Positions 44,266-58,544 of a DNA stretch of 64,000 bases are shown here, one piece after another. Within the stretch, counting starts at the first letter, position 1, and the number at the start of each line of letters is the position of its first letter. The stretch lies in NCBI GenBank assembly GCA_002421605.1, contig DISJ01000020.1, forward strand, positions 248,684-312,683, read 5' to 3'. The notes below the pieces were generated by a model. The model saw only the letters and a program-made list of their open reading frames with translations. It did not search any database and was not told where the DNA came from. Origin of the DNA: Rhodobacteraceae bacterium UBA6213 (GTDB taxonomy: Bacteria > Pseudomonadota > Alphaproteobacteria > Rhodobacterales > Rhodobacteraceae). A program made the position numbers and the translations under genes.

Positions 44266-45159
44266 ATGCAAAAGACCATCGTTTCACTAGCCGCGCTCGC
44301 CGCGGTGGGCGCCGCAGGATTCTTTTACCTCACCCGTCCGCAGCCGTTTGACACCGATGCCATGAACGGGCTGGTGGGCGATGCCGAAAAGGGCGAGTTG
44401 GTCTTTCATGCCTCGGGTTGTGCCTCGTGCCACATGGCGCCGGGCACCGAAGACGAAGAAATGGCCAAGATCCTCAAAGGCGGGCTGAAGTTTGCATCAG
44501 AATTCGGCACGTTTTATGCGCCGAACATCTCGCCCGACCCCGAACAGGGGATCGGCAGCTGGAGCGCGCTTGACCTTGCCAACGCAATGCTGCGCGGCGT
44601 CGACACGGCTGGCGAACATCTTTACCCCGCCTTCCCCTACGCAAGTTATCGCAATACCACCCTGCAGGATGTGGCCGATCTTTACGCCTACATGATGACC
44701 CTGCCAGCCGACCAAACCCCCAGCGTCCCCCACGAACTGAGCTTTCCTTTCAACCTGCGCTTCACGCTTGGCGCCTGGAAATTGATGTTTGTAACCGACA
44801 AATGGGTGGTGGACGGCGATCTGAACGAATCCGAACAGCGCGGGCGCTATCTAGTCGAAGTTCTGGGCCATTGCGGCGAGTGCCACACGCCACGCAACGT
44901 CTTGGGTGGCATGAAGCGCGGCGACTGGCTGGCCGGCGGTATCGACCCGACCGGGTTGGTCGAGTTCCCGGCGCTGACCCCGGACAAGTTCACCTGGTCC
45001 GAAACGGATATCGCCTATTACCTGCGTAGCGGCTTTACCCCCGACTACGACAGCGTCGGCGGTGAGATGGTGCACGTGGTTGACAACTACTCTCACCTGA
45101 CCAATTCCGACCGCGAGGCGGTGGCGGCTTATCTGATGCGGGTTCCTGCGGCAAACTGA
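44266..45159 (+). CDS. cycG: Membrane-anchored diheme cytochrome c, second copy
   Basis: Paralogue of the gene at 42552, 297 aa, with the same N-terminal anchor and heme sites CASCH and CGECH. The two proteins share long identical stretches such as SEFGTFYAPNISPDP and HLYPAFPYASYRNTTLQDV. The first copy keeps Ala where this one has Gly in the second heme site. They are likely interchangeable or specialised electron carriers. It ends 105 nt before gyrA. Confidence 0.9.
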   Translation: MQKTIVSLAALAAVGAAGFFYLTRPQPFDTDAMNGLVGDAEKGELVFHASGCASCHMAPGTEDEEMAKILKGGLKFASEFGTFYAPNISPDPEQGIGSWSALDLANAMLRGVDTAGEHLYPAFPYASYRNTTLQDVADLYAYMMTLPADQTPSVPHELSFPFNLRFTLGAWKLMFVTDKWVVDGDLNESEQRGRYLVEVLGHCGECHTPRNVLGGMKRGDWLAGGIDPTGLVEFPALTPDKFTWSETDIAYYLRSGFTPDYDSVGGEMVHVVDNYSHLTNSDREAVAAYLMRVPAAN

Positions 45160-45264
45160 CACTGCGAACAGGCGGCAGAGGTTGCACCCAAGGGATCGCG
45201 CAGCTATAGTCACGGGCATCCACATCTGGTTCGGCCAGATCAGTAGAACAAGGTCCGCGACCAC

Positions 45265-48012
45265 GTGAGCAACACCTCCGAACCCCCTGAAAACGCGGGC
45301 GATCCGTCAGCGGCAGAACTGCCGCGCCCGGCATCGAACCCGACTGTCTCGATTACGTCCGAGATGCGCACGGCCTATCTCGACTACGCGATGAGCGTAA
45401 TCGTCAGCCGCGCCATCCCCGATCTGCGTGATGGCTTGAAGCCGGTGCACCGGCGCATCCTCTATGCGATGAACGAGGTCGGCAACACTTACGATAAATC
45501 CTATCGCAAATCGTCGCGCCCGGTGGCTGATACGATGGGTAAATACCACCCGCACGGCGATGCGGCGATTTATGATGCGCTGGTGCGCATGGCGCAGCCT
45601 TTCTCGATGAGTCTGGTTCTGCTCGACGGCCAAGGCAACTTTGGCTCGATGGACGGCGATACCGCGGCGGCCTTTCGCTATACCGAAGTGCGTATGGCCA
45701 AGGTGGCCAACGCTCTTCTGGCCGATATCGACAAGGACACAGTCGATTTTCAGGATAACTACGATGGCAAGGACCGTGAACCCACGGTGCTTCCCGCGCG
45801 GTTCCCGAACATGCTGGTCAACGGCGCGGGCGGTATTGCGGTTGGTATGGCCACCAACATCCCGCCGCACAACCTTGGCGAAGTGATCGCAGCAACGCTG
45901 GCGCTGATTGAACAGCCCGACCTGACCTCTGAAGAACTGATGGCATGGGTGCCTGCGCCCGATTTCCCCACCGGCGCCCTCATCATGGGGCGCGGTGGTG
46001 CGCGCAAGGCGTATCTTGAAGGGCGCGGCAGCATCATCATCCGCGCGAAAACCCATATCGAGGAGTTGCGCAAAGATCGCTTTGCCATCGTCATCGACGA
46101 AGTTCCCTATCAGGTGAACAAGGCGACGATGATCGAAAAGATCGCCGATCTGGTGCGTGACAAACGGTTGGAAGGCATCGCCCATATTCAGGACGAAAGC
46201 GACCGCGTCGGCGTGCGGGTGGTGATCGAGCTCAAGCGTGATGCGACCGCAGACGTGGTGCTGAACCAGCTTTTCCGCTTTACGCAAATGCAGACGCATT
46301 TTGGCGCCAACATGCTGGCGCTGAACGGGGGCAAGCCCGAACAGCTGACGCTGCGCGATTTTCTTACACATTTCGTCACTTTCCGCGAAGAGGTTGTGGC
46401 GCGGCGCACGGCGTTCGATCTGCGCAAGGCGCGCGAGCGCAGCCATATTCTTTGCGGCCTCGCGGTAGCGGTTTCCAACGTCGATGAGGTGGTGCGCACG
46501 ATCCGTGCCAGCGCTGATGCAGCCGAAGCGCGCGAAAAGCTGATGACCCGCCGCTGGCCTGCGCAAGACATCGCCGAGTACATCCGCCTGATCGACGACC
46601 CGGGCCACAAGATCAACGACGATGGCACCTATAACCTGAGCGAAATTCAGGCCCGCGCCATACTCGATCTGCGGCTGCAGCGCTTGACCGCGATGGGGGT
46701 CAAGGAAGTTACCGACGAGCTGCAAGACCTTGCCGCAAAAATTCGCGACTATCTTCTCATTCTGGCGTCGCGCGAACGGATCATGGAGATCATTTCGAAC
46801 GAACTGCGCGAAGTGCGCGACGCATTCGCGGTGCCACGGCGCACAGAAATAGTCGACTGGGCGGGCGATCTGGAAGACGAAGACCTGATCGAGCGCGAAG
46901 ACATGGTAGTGACTATCACCTCGGGCGGCTACATCAAGCGCACGCCTTTGGTCGAGTTCCGCGCACAACGGCGTGGCGGCAAGGGCCTCTCGAGCATGGC
47001 CACCAAGGAAGATGACGTTGTGACCACGCTTTTCGTGGCCAACACGCACACGCAGCTCTTGTTCTTTACGACCGATGGCATGGTCTATTCGCTCAAATGC
47101 TGGCGCCTGCCGCTGGCCGGGCGCACCGCCAAGGGCAAGGCTATCGTCAACATCCTGCCGATCCCCACCGGGGTTTCTATTGCGGCGCTGACCCCAGTCG
47201 ATGCGCCCGAAGCCGAATGGGACAATCTGCAGGTGTTCTTTGCCACATCCGAAGGTGATGTGCGCCGCAACGCGCTGTCTGACTTCGCCAATGTCATGCG
47301 CAACGGCAAGATCGCGATGAAACTGCCAGAGGGCGTCAGCCTTGTGAACGCGCGCATCTGTGATGAGGGCGACGATGTGATGTTGGTCACGGCACTTGGC
47401 CGCGCGATCCGCTTTCCTGTGCCCGAGGTGCGGGTCTTCAAGGGGCGCGATTCTACGGGCGTGCGCGGCATTCGGCTGGCGGCGGGCGATCAGGTCGTGT
47501 CAATGTCGACCCTGCGCCACTTTGAGGCTGAACCGTGGGAACGCACCGCCTTCCTCAAACGCTTCCGCGCCGAAATGGGCGGCGAAGACGAGGTCGAGCT
47601 TGAGGCGGACGATGATACCGGCGAAGCCATCGCCGAAGGTTCCTTGTCAGATGAGCGCTACGGCGAAATGAAGGCCGCGGCCGAAACAATCCTGACCATC
47701 ACCGCGCGCGGAGCGGGCAAGCTTAGCTCGAGCCACGGCTACCCGGTGCGCGGACGTGGGGGCCAAGGCGTGAAGGCGATGGATGGGGCTATGCGCGGGG
47801 GGCAACTGGTGGCCTCGTTCCCGGTGTCGCCTGACGATCAGGTGATGTTGGCCACCTCGACCGGCCAATCAATCCGGGTGCCGGTTGCGGGTATTTCGTT
47901 CCGCTCGCGCTCTGCAGGCGGCGTCAAGGTGCTCGACTGCGCCACGGGCGAAGAAGTGGTTTCTGCGGCGCGGGTGGCCGATCAGGGCGATACCGAAGCC
48001 GAAGAGGTGTAA
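45265..48012 (+). CDS. gyrA: DNA gyrase subunit A
   Basis: Topoisomerase II subunit, 915 aa, GTG start. Catalytic Tyr139 lies in AFRYTEVRM. The quinolone-determining region reads [15 protein letters not shown]: the position equal to E. coli Ser83 is Ala100, and Asp104 matches Asp87. The C-terminal beta-pinwheel has six repeats, with the GyrA box QRRGGKG at about 570. An extra acidic segment ([15 protein letters not shown]) precedes the last blades, common in alphaproteobacteria. Followed by a terminator. Confidence 0.97.
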   Translation: MSNTSEPPENAGDPSAAELPRPASNPTVSITSEMRTAYLDYAMSVIVSRAIPDLRDGLKPVHRRILYAMNEVGNTYDKSYRKSSRPVADTMGKYHPHGDAAIYDALVRMAQPFSMSLVLLDGQGNFGSMDGDTAAAFRYTEVRMAKVANALLADIDKDTVDFQDNYDGKDREPTVLPARFPNMLVNGAGGIAVGMATNIPPHNLGEVIAATLALIEQPDLTSEELMAWVPAPDFPTGALIMGRGGARKAYLEGRGSIIIRAKTHIEELRKDRFAIVIDEVPYQVNKATMIEKIADLVRDKRLEGIAHIQDESDRVGVRVVIELKRDATADVVLNQLFRFTQMQTHFGANMLALNGGKPEQLTLRDFLTHFVTFREEVVARRTAFDLRKARERSHILCGLAVAVSNVDEVVRTIRASADAAEAREKLMTRRWPAQDIAEYIRLIDDPGHKINDDGTYNLSEIQARAILDLRLQRLTAMGVKEVTDELQDLAAKIRDYLLILASRERIMEIISNELREVRDAFAVPRRTEIVDWAGDLEDEDLIEREDMVVTITSGGYIKRTPLVEFRAQRRGGKGLSSMATKEDDVVTTLFVANTHTQLLFFTTDGMVYSLKCWRLPLAGRTAKGKAIVNILPIPTGVSIAALTPVDAPEAEWDNLQVFFATSEGDVRRNALSDFANVMRNGKIAMKLPEGVSLVNARICDEGDDVMLVTALGRAIRFPVPEVRVFKGRDSTGVRGIRLAAGDQVVSMSTLRHFEAEPWERTAFLKRFRAEMGGEDEVELEADDDTGEAIAEGSLSDERYGEMKAAAETILTITARGAGKLSSSHGYPVRGRGGQGVKAMDGAMRGGQLVASFPVSPDDQVMLATSTGQSIRVPVAGISFRSRSAGGVKVLDCATGEEVVSAARVADQGDTEAEEV

Positions 48013-48030
48013 GCGACCCAATACTGCGGC

Positions 48031-48070
48031 AACGCCGCCCCGCGCCCTTGCGCCGGGAGGCGTTTTCTTG
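48031..48070 (+). terminator. Terminator after gyrA
   Basis: AACGCC...GGCGTT closes an inner CCCCGCGC/GCGCCGGG stem with one bulge, followed by TTCTT. It begins 18 nt after the gyrA stop. Confidence 0.8.
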
Positions 48071-48132
48071 GCCGGCTGTTAAGCCTTCGGCAATGCGGAT
48101 TTGCTTGACTGCGAAGGGTCAAGGAGCCGCCT

Positions 48133-48483
48133 ATGAACCTTTATCACTGCATGATCGACCTGAAGTCCGATGCCAAGGCGCTGACCTTCGCCTCCGCCGC
48201 AGAAACCTGGCTGACCGCGTTGGCGGGATTGGGGCTGATCGGCAATTGGCGCCTATTGCGGCGTAAACTGGGGTTGGCCAGCAGCGCGCACGGCGACTTT
48301 CTGCTCGAGATCGAGGTGGAAAGCCTCGAACAACTGGAAGCCACGTTCCTTGCGCTCTGCCACGTTGATGAAACGGCACAACGTCATTACGAGCAGTTTC
48401 ATCATATGATCGCTAGCGCCGAAGTGGGCCTTTACCGCCCCTTCCCCGACCCGGAGCGGCGCGAGCGCATTGCGCTGATCTGA
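48133..48483 (+). CDS. DUF6614-like small protein (116 aa)
   Basis: Soluble protein starting MNLYHCMIDLKSDAKALTF with conserved LIGNWRLLRRKLGLAS, DFLLEIEVESLEQLE and a C-terminus VGLYRPFPDPERRERIALI. This looks like the alphaproteobacterial DUF6614 family, though the number is from memory. No enzymatic motif seen; the alternating pattern suggests a dimeric alpha/beta ferredoxin-like fold. RBS AAGGAG is good. Precedes trmFO by 21 nt. Confidence 0.75.
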   Translation: MNLYHCMIDLKSDAKALTFASAAETWLTALAGLGLIGNWRLLRRKLGLASSAHGDFLLEIEVESLEQLEATFLALCHVDETAQRHYEQFHHMIASAEVGLYRPFPDPERRERIALI

Positions 48484-48504
48484 GCGGGCAGATACAGACG
48501 GGGC

Positions 48505-49836
48505 ATGAATGACACGCTCCACATCATCGGCGGCGGCATGGCCGGGTCCGAAGCAGCTTGGGCCGCGGCGAACGCTGGCGTGCCGGTGATCTTGCACGAA
48601 ATGCGCCCGCAGCAGGGAACATTTGCGCATCGCACCGGGTTGATGGCCGAAATGGTCTGTTCCAATTCGTTCCGTTCCGACGATCATGAACAGAATGCGG
48701 TCGGCCTGCTGCACTGGGAAATGCGGGCGGCGGGCGGGTTACTTATGGAAATGGCAGCGCGCCACCGTTTGCCTGCTGGCGGCGCCCTTGCGGTAGACCG
48801 CGACGCCTTCGCCCGTGACGTGACCGAAAAACTGCTCGCGCACCCGCTGATTTCCGTGCAAAGCGGCGAAATCACCGAATTACCACGCGACGGGCACTGG
48901 ATCATCGCGACCGGGCCGCTGACCTCTGGCGCGCTGGCAGAATCGATCCGCACCGAAACCGGGGCCGAGGCGCTGGCCTTTTTCGACGCCATCGCCCCCA
49001 TCGTCTATGCCGATAGTATCGATATGTCCGTGGCTTGGCGCCAATCGCGCTATGACAAGGGCGAAACCGAAGACGAGCGCACCGCCTATATCAACTGCCC
49101 GATGGACCGCGCGCAATATGACGCCTTCATCGCCGCCCTCATGGACGCGCCCAAGACGCTGTTTCACGAAGGCGAAACGGCGGCCTATTTCGACGGCTGC
49201 CTGCCGATCGAGGTGATGGCCGAACGCGGGGCGCAAACCCTGCGCTTTGGCCCGATGAAGCCGATCGGGTTGACCAACGCGCATGTGCCAGAGGTGAAAC
49301 CCTATGCCGTAGTGCAATTGCGCCGCGACAATGCCCTTGGCACGCTCTACAATATTGTGGGTTTTCAAACCAAGATGAAGCACGGCGCACAAACCGATGT
49401 TTTCCGTATGATTCCCGGCTTGGAAAACGCGACGTTCGCGCGCCTCGGCGGGATTCATCGCAACACCTTTCTGAACTCGCCACGGCTTCTTGATAGCCAG
49501 ATGCGGCTGCGCCTGCGCCCGAATCTGCGCTTTGCCGGGCAGATCACCGGCGTGGAAGGCTATGTCGAAAGCGCCGCAATGGGGCTTTTGGCCGGGCGCA
49601 TGGCTGCGAGTGAAATGCGCGGCAAGGAACTGGCGCCGCCGCCCCCCGAAACCGCGACCGGCGCGCTTTTGGCACATATCACCGGGGGCGCCGATGCCAA
49701 AACCTTCCAGCCGATGAACGTGAACTTCGGGCTGTTCCCGCCGATTGACGCGCGCGGCGGGCGGCGCGGGCGCAAAGACCGTTACAAGGCCTATACCGAC
49801 CGTGCAAAAGAGGCATATCAGGCGTGGCTCTCATAA
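48505..49836 (+). CDS. trmFO: tRNA (uracil-54-C5) methyltransferase, folate-dependent (TrmFO)
   Basis: FAD- and methylenetetrahydrofolate-dependent enzyme making ribothymidine at tRNA position 54; 443 aa. The Rossmann FAD site is [21 protein letters not shown] at residues 4-24 (cited as [13 protein letters not shown]). Further motifs are [12 protein letters not shown], with the catalytic Cys, and [12 protein letters not shown]. The C-terminal ALLAHITGG is typical. Its end overlaps gluQ by 13 nt. Confidence 0.95.
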   Translation: MNDTLHIIGGGMAGSEAAWAAANAGVPVILHEMRPQQGTFAHRTGLMAEMVCSNSFRSDDHEQNAVGLLHWEMRAAGGLLMEMAARHRLPAGGALAVDRDAFARDVTEKLLAHPLISVQSGEITELPRDGHWIIATGPLTSGALAESIRTETGAEALAFFDAIAPIVYADSIDMSVAWRQSRYDKGETEDERTAYINCPMDRAQYDAFIAALMDAPKTLFHEGETAAYFDGCLPIEVMAERGAQTLRFGPMKPIGLTNAHVPEVKPYAVVQLRRDNALGTLYNIVGFQTKMKHGAQTDVFRMIPGLENATFARLGGIHRNTFLNSPRLLDSQMRLRLRPNLRFAGQITGVEGYVESAAMGLLAGRMAASEMRGKELAPPPPETATGALLAHITGGADAKTFQPMNVNFGLFPPIDARGGRRGRKDRYKAYTDRAKEAYQAWLS

Positions 49837-50660
49837 CCCGCTTTGCGCCCTCGCCCACAGGGCCATTACATCTCGGTCACGCCTATGCGGCAATCGTCGC
49901 GCATGACATGGCGCGCAGCGCGGGGGGGCGCTTTCAACTTCGCATCGAAGACATCGACCAAAGCCGAAGCCGCGCAGAGTGGGAAGAAGCGATTTTCGAC
50001 GATCTCGATTGGCTGGGCCTGTCATGGGAGTCGCCGGTCTGGCGGCAATCGCAGCGCCTGCCCGCCTATCACGCAGCCCTTGATCAGTTGATCGCACGCG
50101 GGCTTTGCTACCCTTGCCGCTGCCGGCGCGCTGATATCCGCGCGGCCCTTGCGGCCCCACAGGAAGGCGGGCCAGACGGGCCCTGTTACCCCGGCACCTG
50201 CCGCCAGCGCCCCATGCACGAGGCCGAACCCGGCGATGCGATCCGGCTGAACATGGCGCGCGCGCTGGCCGAAATCGGCGCACCTCTAAGCTTTGCTGAA
50301 ACCGGCCCGCAGCATGCAGGCATTCATGTGCTTTCCGAAGAATGGCTTCTAGCCACTTGTGGTGACGTCGTTCTTTCGCGTCGCGGCATGGGCGCAGCCT
50401 ACCATCTTGCGGTGGTCGTCGATGACGCGGCGCAAGAAATAAGCGTGGTGACGCGCGGCGAAGATCTGTTTGCTGCCACCGCGATTCACCGCCTTTTGCA
50501 AGCGTTACTCGAACTTCCGGTGCCAACATGGCACCACCACAGACTTATTCGCGACGACGCTGGCAAGCGGCTCGCCAAACGCGATGACGCCCGCGCGCTC
50601 GCGCGCTACCGCGCCGAGGGTGTTGGCCCAGGCGACATTCGCCAGATGCTCGATCTCTGA
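49824..50660 (+). CDS. gluQ: Glutamyl-Q tRNA(Asp) synthetase
   Basis: Truncated GluRS-like enzyme (278 aa) attaching glutamate to queuosine of tRNA(Asp). Motifs: [19 protein letters not shown] with the HIGH-like HLGH, a zinc site from CYPCRC and CYPGTC (about 98-127), and the KMSK-like GKRLAKRD. It lacks an anticodon-binding domain, which distinguishes it from gltX. GTG start within the trmFO end. Converges on hisI. Confidence 0.93.
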   Translation: MALITRFAPSPTGPLHLGHAYAAIVAHDMARSAGGRFQLRIEDIDQSRSRAEWEEAIFDDLDWLGLSWESPVWRQSQRLPAYHAALDQLIARGLCYPCRCRRADIRAALAAPQEGGPDGPCYPGTCRQRPMHEAEPGDAIRLNMARALAEIGAPLSFAETGPQHAGIHVLSEEWLLATCGDVVLSRRGMGAAYHLAVVVDDAAQEISVVTRGEDLFAATAIHRLLQALLELPVPTWHHHRLIRDDAGKRLAKRDDARALARYRAEGVGPGDIRQMLDL

Positions 50661-50664
50661 AACT

Positions 50665-50694
50665 GCTTCAGTCCAAATATCCCCGCCGGAGGCG
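50665..50694. repeat. Second copy of the 30-bp repeat (see 2761)
   Basis: Positions 50665-50694 match the reverse complement of 2761-2790 at 29 of 30 bases. It fills the gap between converging gluQ and hisI, with a small hairpin CTGAA/TTCAG (50657-50671) that includes the gluQ stop. Such family-wide gene-end elements are known by eye from related genomes; function unclear. Confidence 0.75.
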
Positions 50695-51054
50695 TCACAC
50701 CTCTGGCGCCATGATCTCGACCTCGGCGCCGTCGCGGATCGCGGTAAAAAAGCAGGCGTGGCGGTTGGTGTGGCAGGCGGGGCCGGTCTGCTCGACAAGC
50801 AGCAACAGGCAATCGCGGTCACAATCGAACCGCATCTCGACCAGCTTCTGCACGTGGCCCGAACTTTCGCCCTTGGTCCAGAATGCTTGGCGCGAGCGCG
50901 ACCAATAGGTCACGCGCCCCTCCGCCAACGTGCGCGCCACAGCCTCGGCATTCATCCAGGCAAGCATCAGCACCGCACCCGTGCCCGCCTCTTGCGCGAT
51001 GGCGGGGATCAGGCCCTGTGCGTCATAGTGCAGTGTCTCGGCATTGAATTGCAT
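50695..51054 (-). CDS. hisI: Phosphoribosyl-AMP cyclohydrolase
   Basis: Third enzyme of histidine synthesis, 119 aa, opening the adenine ring of PR-AMP. Zinc and magnesium ligands lie in FDCDRDCLLLLVEQTGPACHTN and the active-site WSRSRQAFWTKGESSGH (about residues 51-67) is present. It is the stand-alone HisI domain without the HisE pyrophosphatase fusion. The 63-nt gap to the divergent Fe-S gene holds no clear site. Confidence 0.94.
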   Translation of the reverse strand: MQFNAETLHYDAQGLIPAIAQEAGTGAVLMLAWMNAEAVARTLAEGRVTYWSRSRQAFWTKGESSGHVQKLVEMRFDCDRDCLLLLVEQTGPACHTNRHACFFTAIRDGAEVEIMAPEV

Positions 51055-51117
51055 TGAGCATCTTTCCCTTCGGGCGGTGAGGCTTTATCTAACCTGCATC
51101 GCTGCGCGGGGAAAGTG

Positions 51118-51558
51118 ATGAGCGACGACGATCTCTTCAAGCTTTATTCGCAGCGCATTTTGGCGCTGGCGGCAGCGATTCCGCACTTGGGAAAGCTAGG
51201 CGAACCGATGGGCGAGGCCAGTCGGCGCGCACCGCTTTGTGGCTCGGTTGTCAGCGCACAGGTTGTGGCTGAAGGTGGGCGCGTGGCTGAATTCGCCCAG
51301 GATGTGCACGCCTGTGCGCTTGGGCAGGCTTCGGCTGCGGTGCTCGGTGAGGTGATTGTCGGTCTTGACCTTGCCACGCTGGAACGCGGGCGCGATGAGC
51401 TGGCGGCGATGTTGCGCGCGGATGGTGCGGTGCCAAGCGCGCCGTTTCAGGGCTACGAGGTGTTGTTGCCCGCGCGCGCCTACGCCAACCGACACGATTC
51501 CATTCTGCTTGCGCTTGAGGCTGCGGTTGCGGCGCTCAAGGCCGCAACGCACGGCTAA
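51118..51558 (+). CDS. NifU/IscU-like iron-sulfur scaffold-type protein
   Basis: Protein of 146 aa resembling the NifU-N/IscU fold: RAPLCGSVVSAQVVAEGGRV with one Cys and VHACALGQASAAVL with a second. Typical IscU has three cysteines and an Asp; here the third ligand is not evident, so it may bind a cluster differently or not at all. The ATG at 51118 follows GGGGAAAG; a GTG one codon upstream is the alternative. Divergent from hisI. Confidence 0.78.
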   Translation: MSDDDLFKLYSQRILALAAAIPHLGKLGEPMGEASRRAPLCGSVVSAQVVAEGGRVAEFAQDVHACALGQASAAVLGEVIVGLDLATLERGRDELAAMLRADGAVPSAPFQGYEVLLPARAYANRHDSILLALEAAVAALKAATHG

Positions 51559-51595
51559 CTGCGCCCCATAGCGGGCCAATCGCGAACCCTCGGAT

Positions 51596-51632
51596 AAAAA
51601 ACCGCCGCCGGTGCGCAGGGCACGGGCGGCGG
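51596..51632 (-). terminator. Terminator after the 40-aa membrane protein gene
   Basis: Stem CCGCCGCCGTGC-like with one mismatch (51602-51614 and 51620-51632, 5-nt loop). On the minus strand it is followed by TTTTTTAT. It ends transcription from the small gene at 51699 and may also serve the converging Fe-S gene. Confidence 0.87.
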
Positions 51633-51698
51633 CAGAGTGGCGCATCGCGGGGACAGACAGAAGGCCCGGGGGACGGGCCAGCGAGTGCGCAAAACCTT

Positions 51699-51821
51699 TC
51701 AGACCAACTCGGGCAGGTGCAGACCGACCATCAGCATCACCACCAGCGCCGCAACGCCAAGCGCATCTTGCCAGTAGGCTCCGGAATCATGCAGCAGCGC
51801 CGCTTTCAATTTTTGAGCCAT
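51699..51821 (-). CDS. Small membrane protein (40 aa), unknown
   Basis: Open frame MAQKLKAALLHDSGAYWQDA followed by a hydrophobic segment (LGVAALVVMLMVGLHLPEL) to TGA. An AAAGGG ribosome site lies 9 nt before the ATG, and a strong terminator follows 67 nt later, so it looks like a real short transcript. The layout (short amphipathic head with DSGAYWQDA, one helix) is seen in other Rhodobacteraceae small proteins from memory. No function known. Confidence 0.65.
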   Translation of the reverse strand: MAQKLKAALLHDSGAYWQDALGVAALVVMLMVGLHLPELV

Positions 51822-51910
51822 GAATGTAACCCTTTCGCGTCTATGTTGCTTATTTGTTCTCATTTCGAGACGCAAAAGTAAAGAACTTTATGGGAACATC
51901 GGCGATTTTG

Positions 51911-56891
<4,981 letters not shown>

Positions 56892-56942
56892 ATTCAGTTC
56901 TCCGCACTATCCCTCGATCAAGGAAACCTTGGGGGTAATTGG

Positions 56943-56957
56943 TTAACGCAGAGTTAC
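56943..56957. promoter_or_regulatory. Candidate CtrA site upstream of ctrA
   Basis: TTAA-N7-TTAC, or GTAA-N7-TTAAC in gene orientation, one base from consensus, 52-66 nt before the ctrA ATG. Further TTAA words at 56964, 56976 and 56986 lie nearby in an AT-rich patch. Confidence 0.5.
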
Positions 56958-56975
56958 TATCGTTTAAATTGCAGT

Positions 56976-57263
56976 TTAATCAACCTTAAGTTGTCTATAC
57001 TTTTGTAGTGCGGTGACTTTCAACGCAACTTCTCCATGCCGCGCGACCGCTTCGCACCAAAGCGCGAATTCTTCTTTGCTCAATTCATAGGTTTCAAGCA
57101 CGTCCTTCAGCGGAATCAGCCCGCTCGCCACGGCCTTGACCAGCAGCGCCTTTCTGCTGGCAACCCAACGTCGGGTATCGCGCGCCGGCAGATCGGCGCG
57201 GCTCAGGATCGTGCCATCGGGCAGAGTCACAGCGCGCGGCCCGGTGACTTTTTTCAGATACAT
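56976..57263 (-). CDS. sciP: CtrA inhibitory protein SciP (DUF1153)
   Basis: Small helix-turn-helix protein (95 aa) that binds CtrA at promoters and limits its activation. Family motifs: MYLKKVTGPRAVTLPDG at the N-terminus, LPARDTRRWVASRKALLV and the HTH YELSKEEFALWCEAVARHGE near the C-terminus. The ATG at 57263 is chosen because it begins exactly at the DUF1153 N-terminus; the longer upstream open frame is not typical. It lies 84 nt upstream of ctrA in the same direction, so the pair may be co-transcribed. Confidence 0.93.
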   Translation of the reverse strand: MYLKKVTGPRAVTLPDGTILSRADLPARDTRRWVASRKALLVKAVASGLIPLKDVLETYELSKEEFALWCEAVARHGEVALKVTALQKYRQLKVD

Positions 57264-57307
57264 GGCATCCCCCTTTAGCGTTGCCGGGGCATATTTTCCG
57301 AACGCCC

Positions 57308-57322
57308 TTAATGAGCGGTGAA
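57308..57322. promoter_or_regulatory. Candidate CtrA site between sciP and mnmA
   Basis: TTAA-N7-TGAA, one base from consensus, 45 nt before the sciP start. It lies in the divergent spacer shared with mnmA. Confidence 0.45.
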
Positions 57323-57384
57323 ACGCGGGGTTGTGGTTACATTGCATTTTCCTATATTCCGGCAGACCCGACCCCGGAGTAGCC

Positions 57385-58515
57385 ATGACCACCCTGAACT
57401 CACTCGGCCTGCCAAAATCCCCGGCTGACACCCGCGTGGTGGTGGCTATGTCTGGCGGTGTTGACTCGTCAGTGGTGGCGGCAATGCTGAAGGACGAAGG
57501 CTACGATGTTGTCGGCATCACGCTCCAGCTTTATGACCACGGCGCGGCGCTGGCCAAAAAAGGCGCGTGCTGTGCCGGGCAAGATATCCATGACGCCCGC
57601 CGCGTGGCCGAGGCGATGGGTTTTGCGCATTATGTGCTCGATTACGAAAACACCTTTCGCGAAGCGGTGATTGGCGAGTTCGCCGATGCCTACCTTGCTG
57701 GGGCCACGCCCGTGCCCTGCATCCGCTGCAACGAGCGCGTAAAGTTCAAGGATCTGATGGCCACCGCGCGCGAGTTGGAGGCCGACTGCATGGCAACCGG
57801 CCATTATATCCAGCGCAAGATGGGGCCGCGCGGCCCAGAGCTGCACAGCGCCGCAGACGCCAACCGCGACCAGAGCTATTTTCTGTTTTCAACGACGCCC
57901 GCACAGCTTGCCTTTCTACGCTTTCCGTTAGGGCATCTTAGCTCAAAATCCGAAACGCGCGCACTTGCGGCGCGCTATGGGCTTAGCGTGGCCGACAAGC
58001 CCGACAGCCAAGACATCTGCTTTGTGCCCAACGGCAACTATGCGGCGGTGATCGAAAAGCTGCGCCCCGGCGCTGCGGACCCCGGCGAAATCGTCGATCT
58101 GGCGGGCAACGTGGTTGGCACGCATCGCGGTGTTATCCATTACACCGTGGGCCAGCGCCGTGGCATCGGTATCGGTGGCCTTGGCGAGCCGCTCTATGTG
58201 CTCAAGCTCGACCCCGAAACACGCCGCGTGATCGTTGGCCCCAAGGCAGAGCTTGCCGCAAGCCTCATCGCGTTGAAAGAGATCAACTGGCTTGGTGATG
58301 ACCCGCTGGCCGATGGCCTTACGATTCCTGTCCGTGTACGGGTTCGCTCTACCCGACCGCCGCGCGATGCGTTGCTGCATGTGCGCCCCGGTGGCGCCGT
58401 CGAGGTAGAGTTGCGCGAGCCCGAAGAAGGCGTCAGCCCCGGGCAGGCATGCGTATTTTATGAGCCTGCCAGCAGCCGTGTGCTGGGCGGCGGTTGGATT
58501 GCGGGCGCGCGCTAA
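57385..58515 (+). CDS. mnmA: tRNA-specific 2-thiouridylase MnmA
   Basis: Enzyme of 376 aa thiolating U34 of Lys/Glu/Gln tRNAs. The PP-loop is [18 protein letters not shown] (residues 18-35). The catalytic Cys pair is at CCAGQDI (about 70) and at DICFVPNG (about 193), with [11 protein letters not shown] in between. C-terminal beta domain includes [14 protein letters not shown]. The ATG at 57385 follows GGAG; upstream ATG 57331 is in the spacer. Divergent from sciP. Confidence 0.96.
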   Translation: MTTLNSLGLPKSPADTRVVVAMSGGVDSSVVAAMLKDEGYDVVGITLQLYDHGAALAKKGACCAGQDIHDARRVAEAMGFAHYVLDYENTFREAVIGEFADAYLAGATPVPCIRCNERVKFKDLMATARELEADCMATGHYIQRKMGPRGPELHSAADANRDQSYFLFSTTPAQLAFLRFPLGHLSSKSETRALAARYGLSVADKPDSQDICFVPNGNYAAVIEKLRPGAADPGEIVDLAGNVVGTHRGVIHYTVGQRRGIGIGGLGEPLYVLKLDPETRRVIVGPKAELAASLIALKEINWLGDDPLADGLTIPVRVRVRSTRPPRDALLHVRPGGAVEVELREPEEGVSPGQACVFYEPASSRVLGGGWIAGAR

Positions 58516-58544
58516 CTTTTTTCGGTGCCGAATCCTCGCGGGTG

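Noticed and set aside
45307..47049. A 580-codon open frame antisense to gyrA
   Set aside because: Shadow of strong codon bias in gyrA; the sense frame is a complete, canonical gyrase and the antisense product resembles nothing.
51822..51910. LexA/SOS box upstream of the 40-aa gene (GTTC words near 51850 and 51885)
   Set aside because: The alphaproteobacterial GTTC-N7-GTTC pattern is not complete at either place; only single halves fit.
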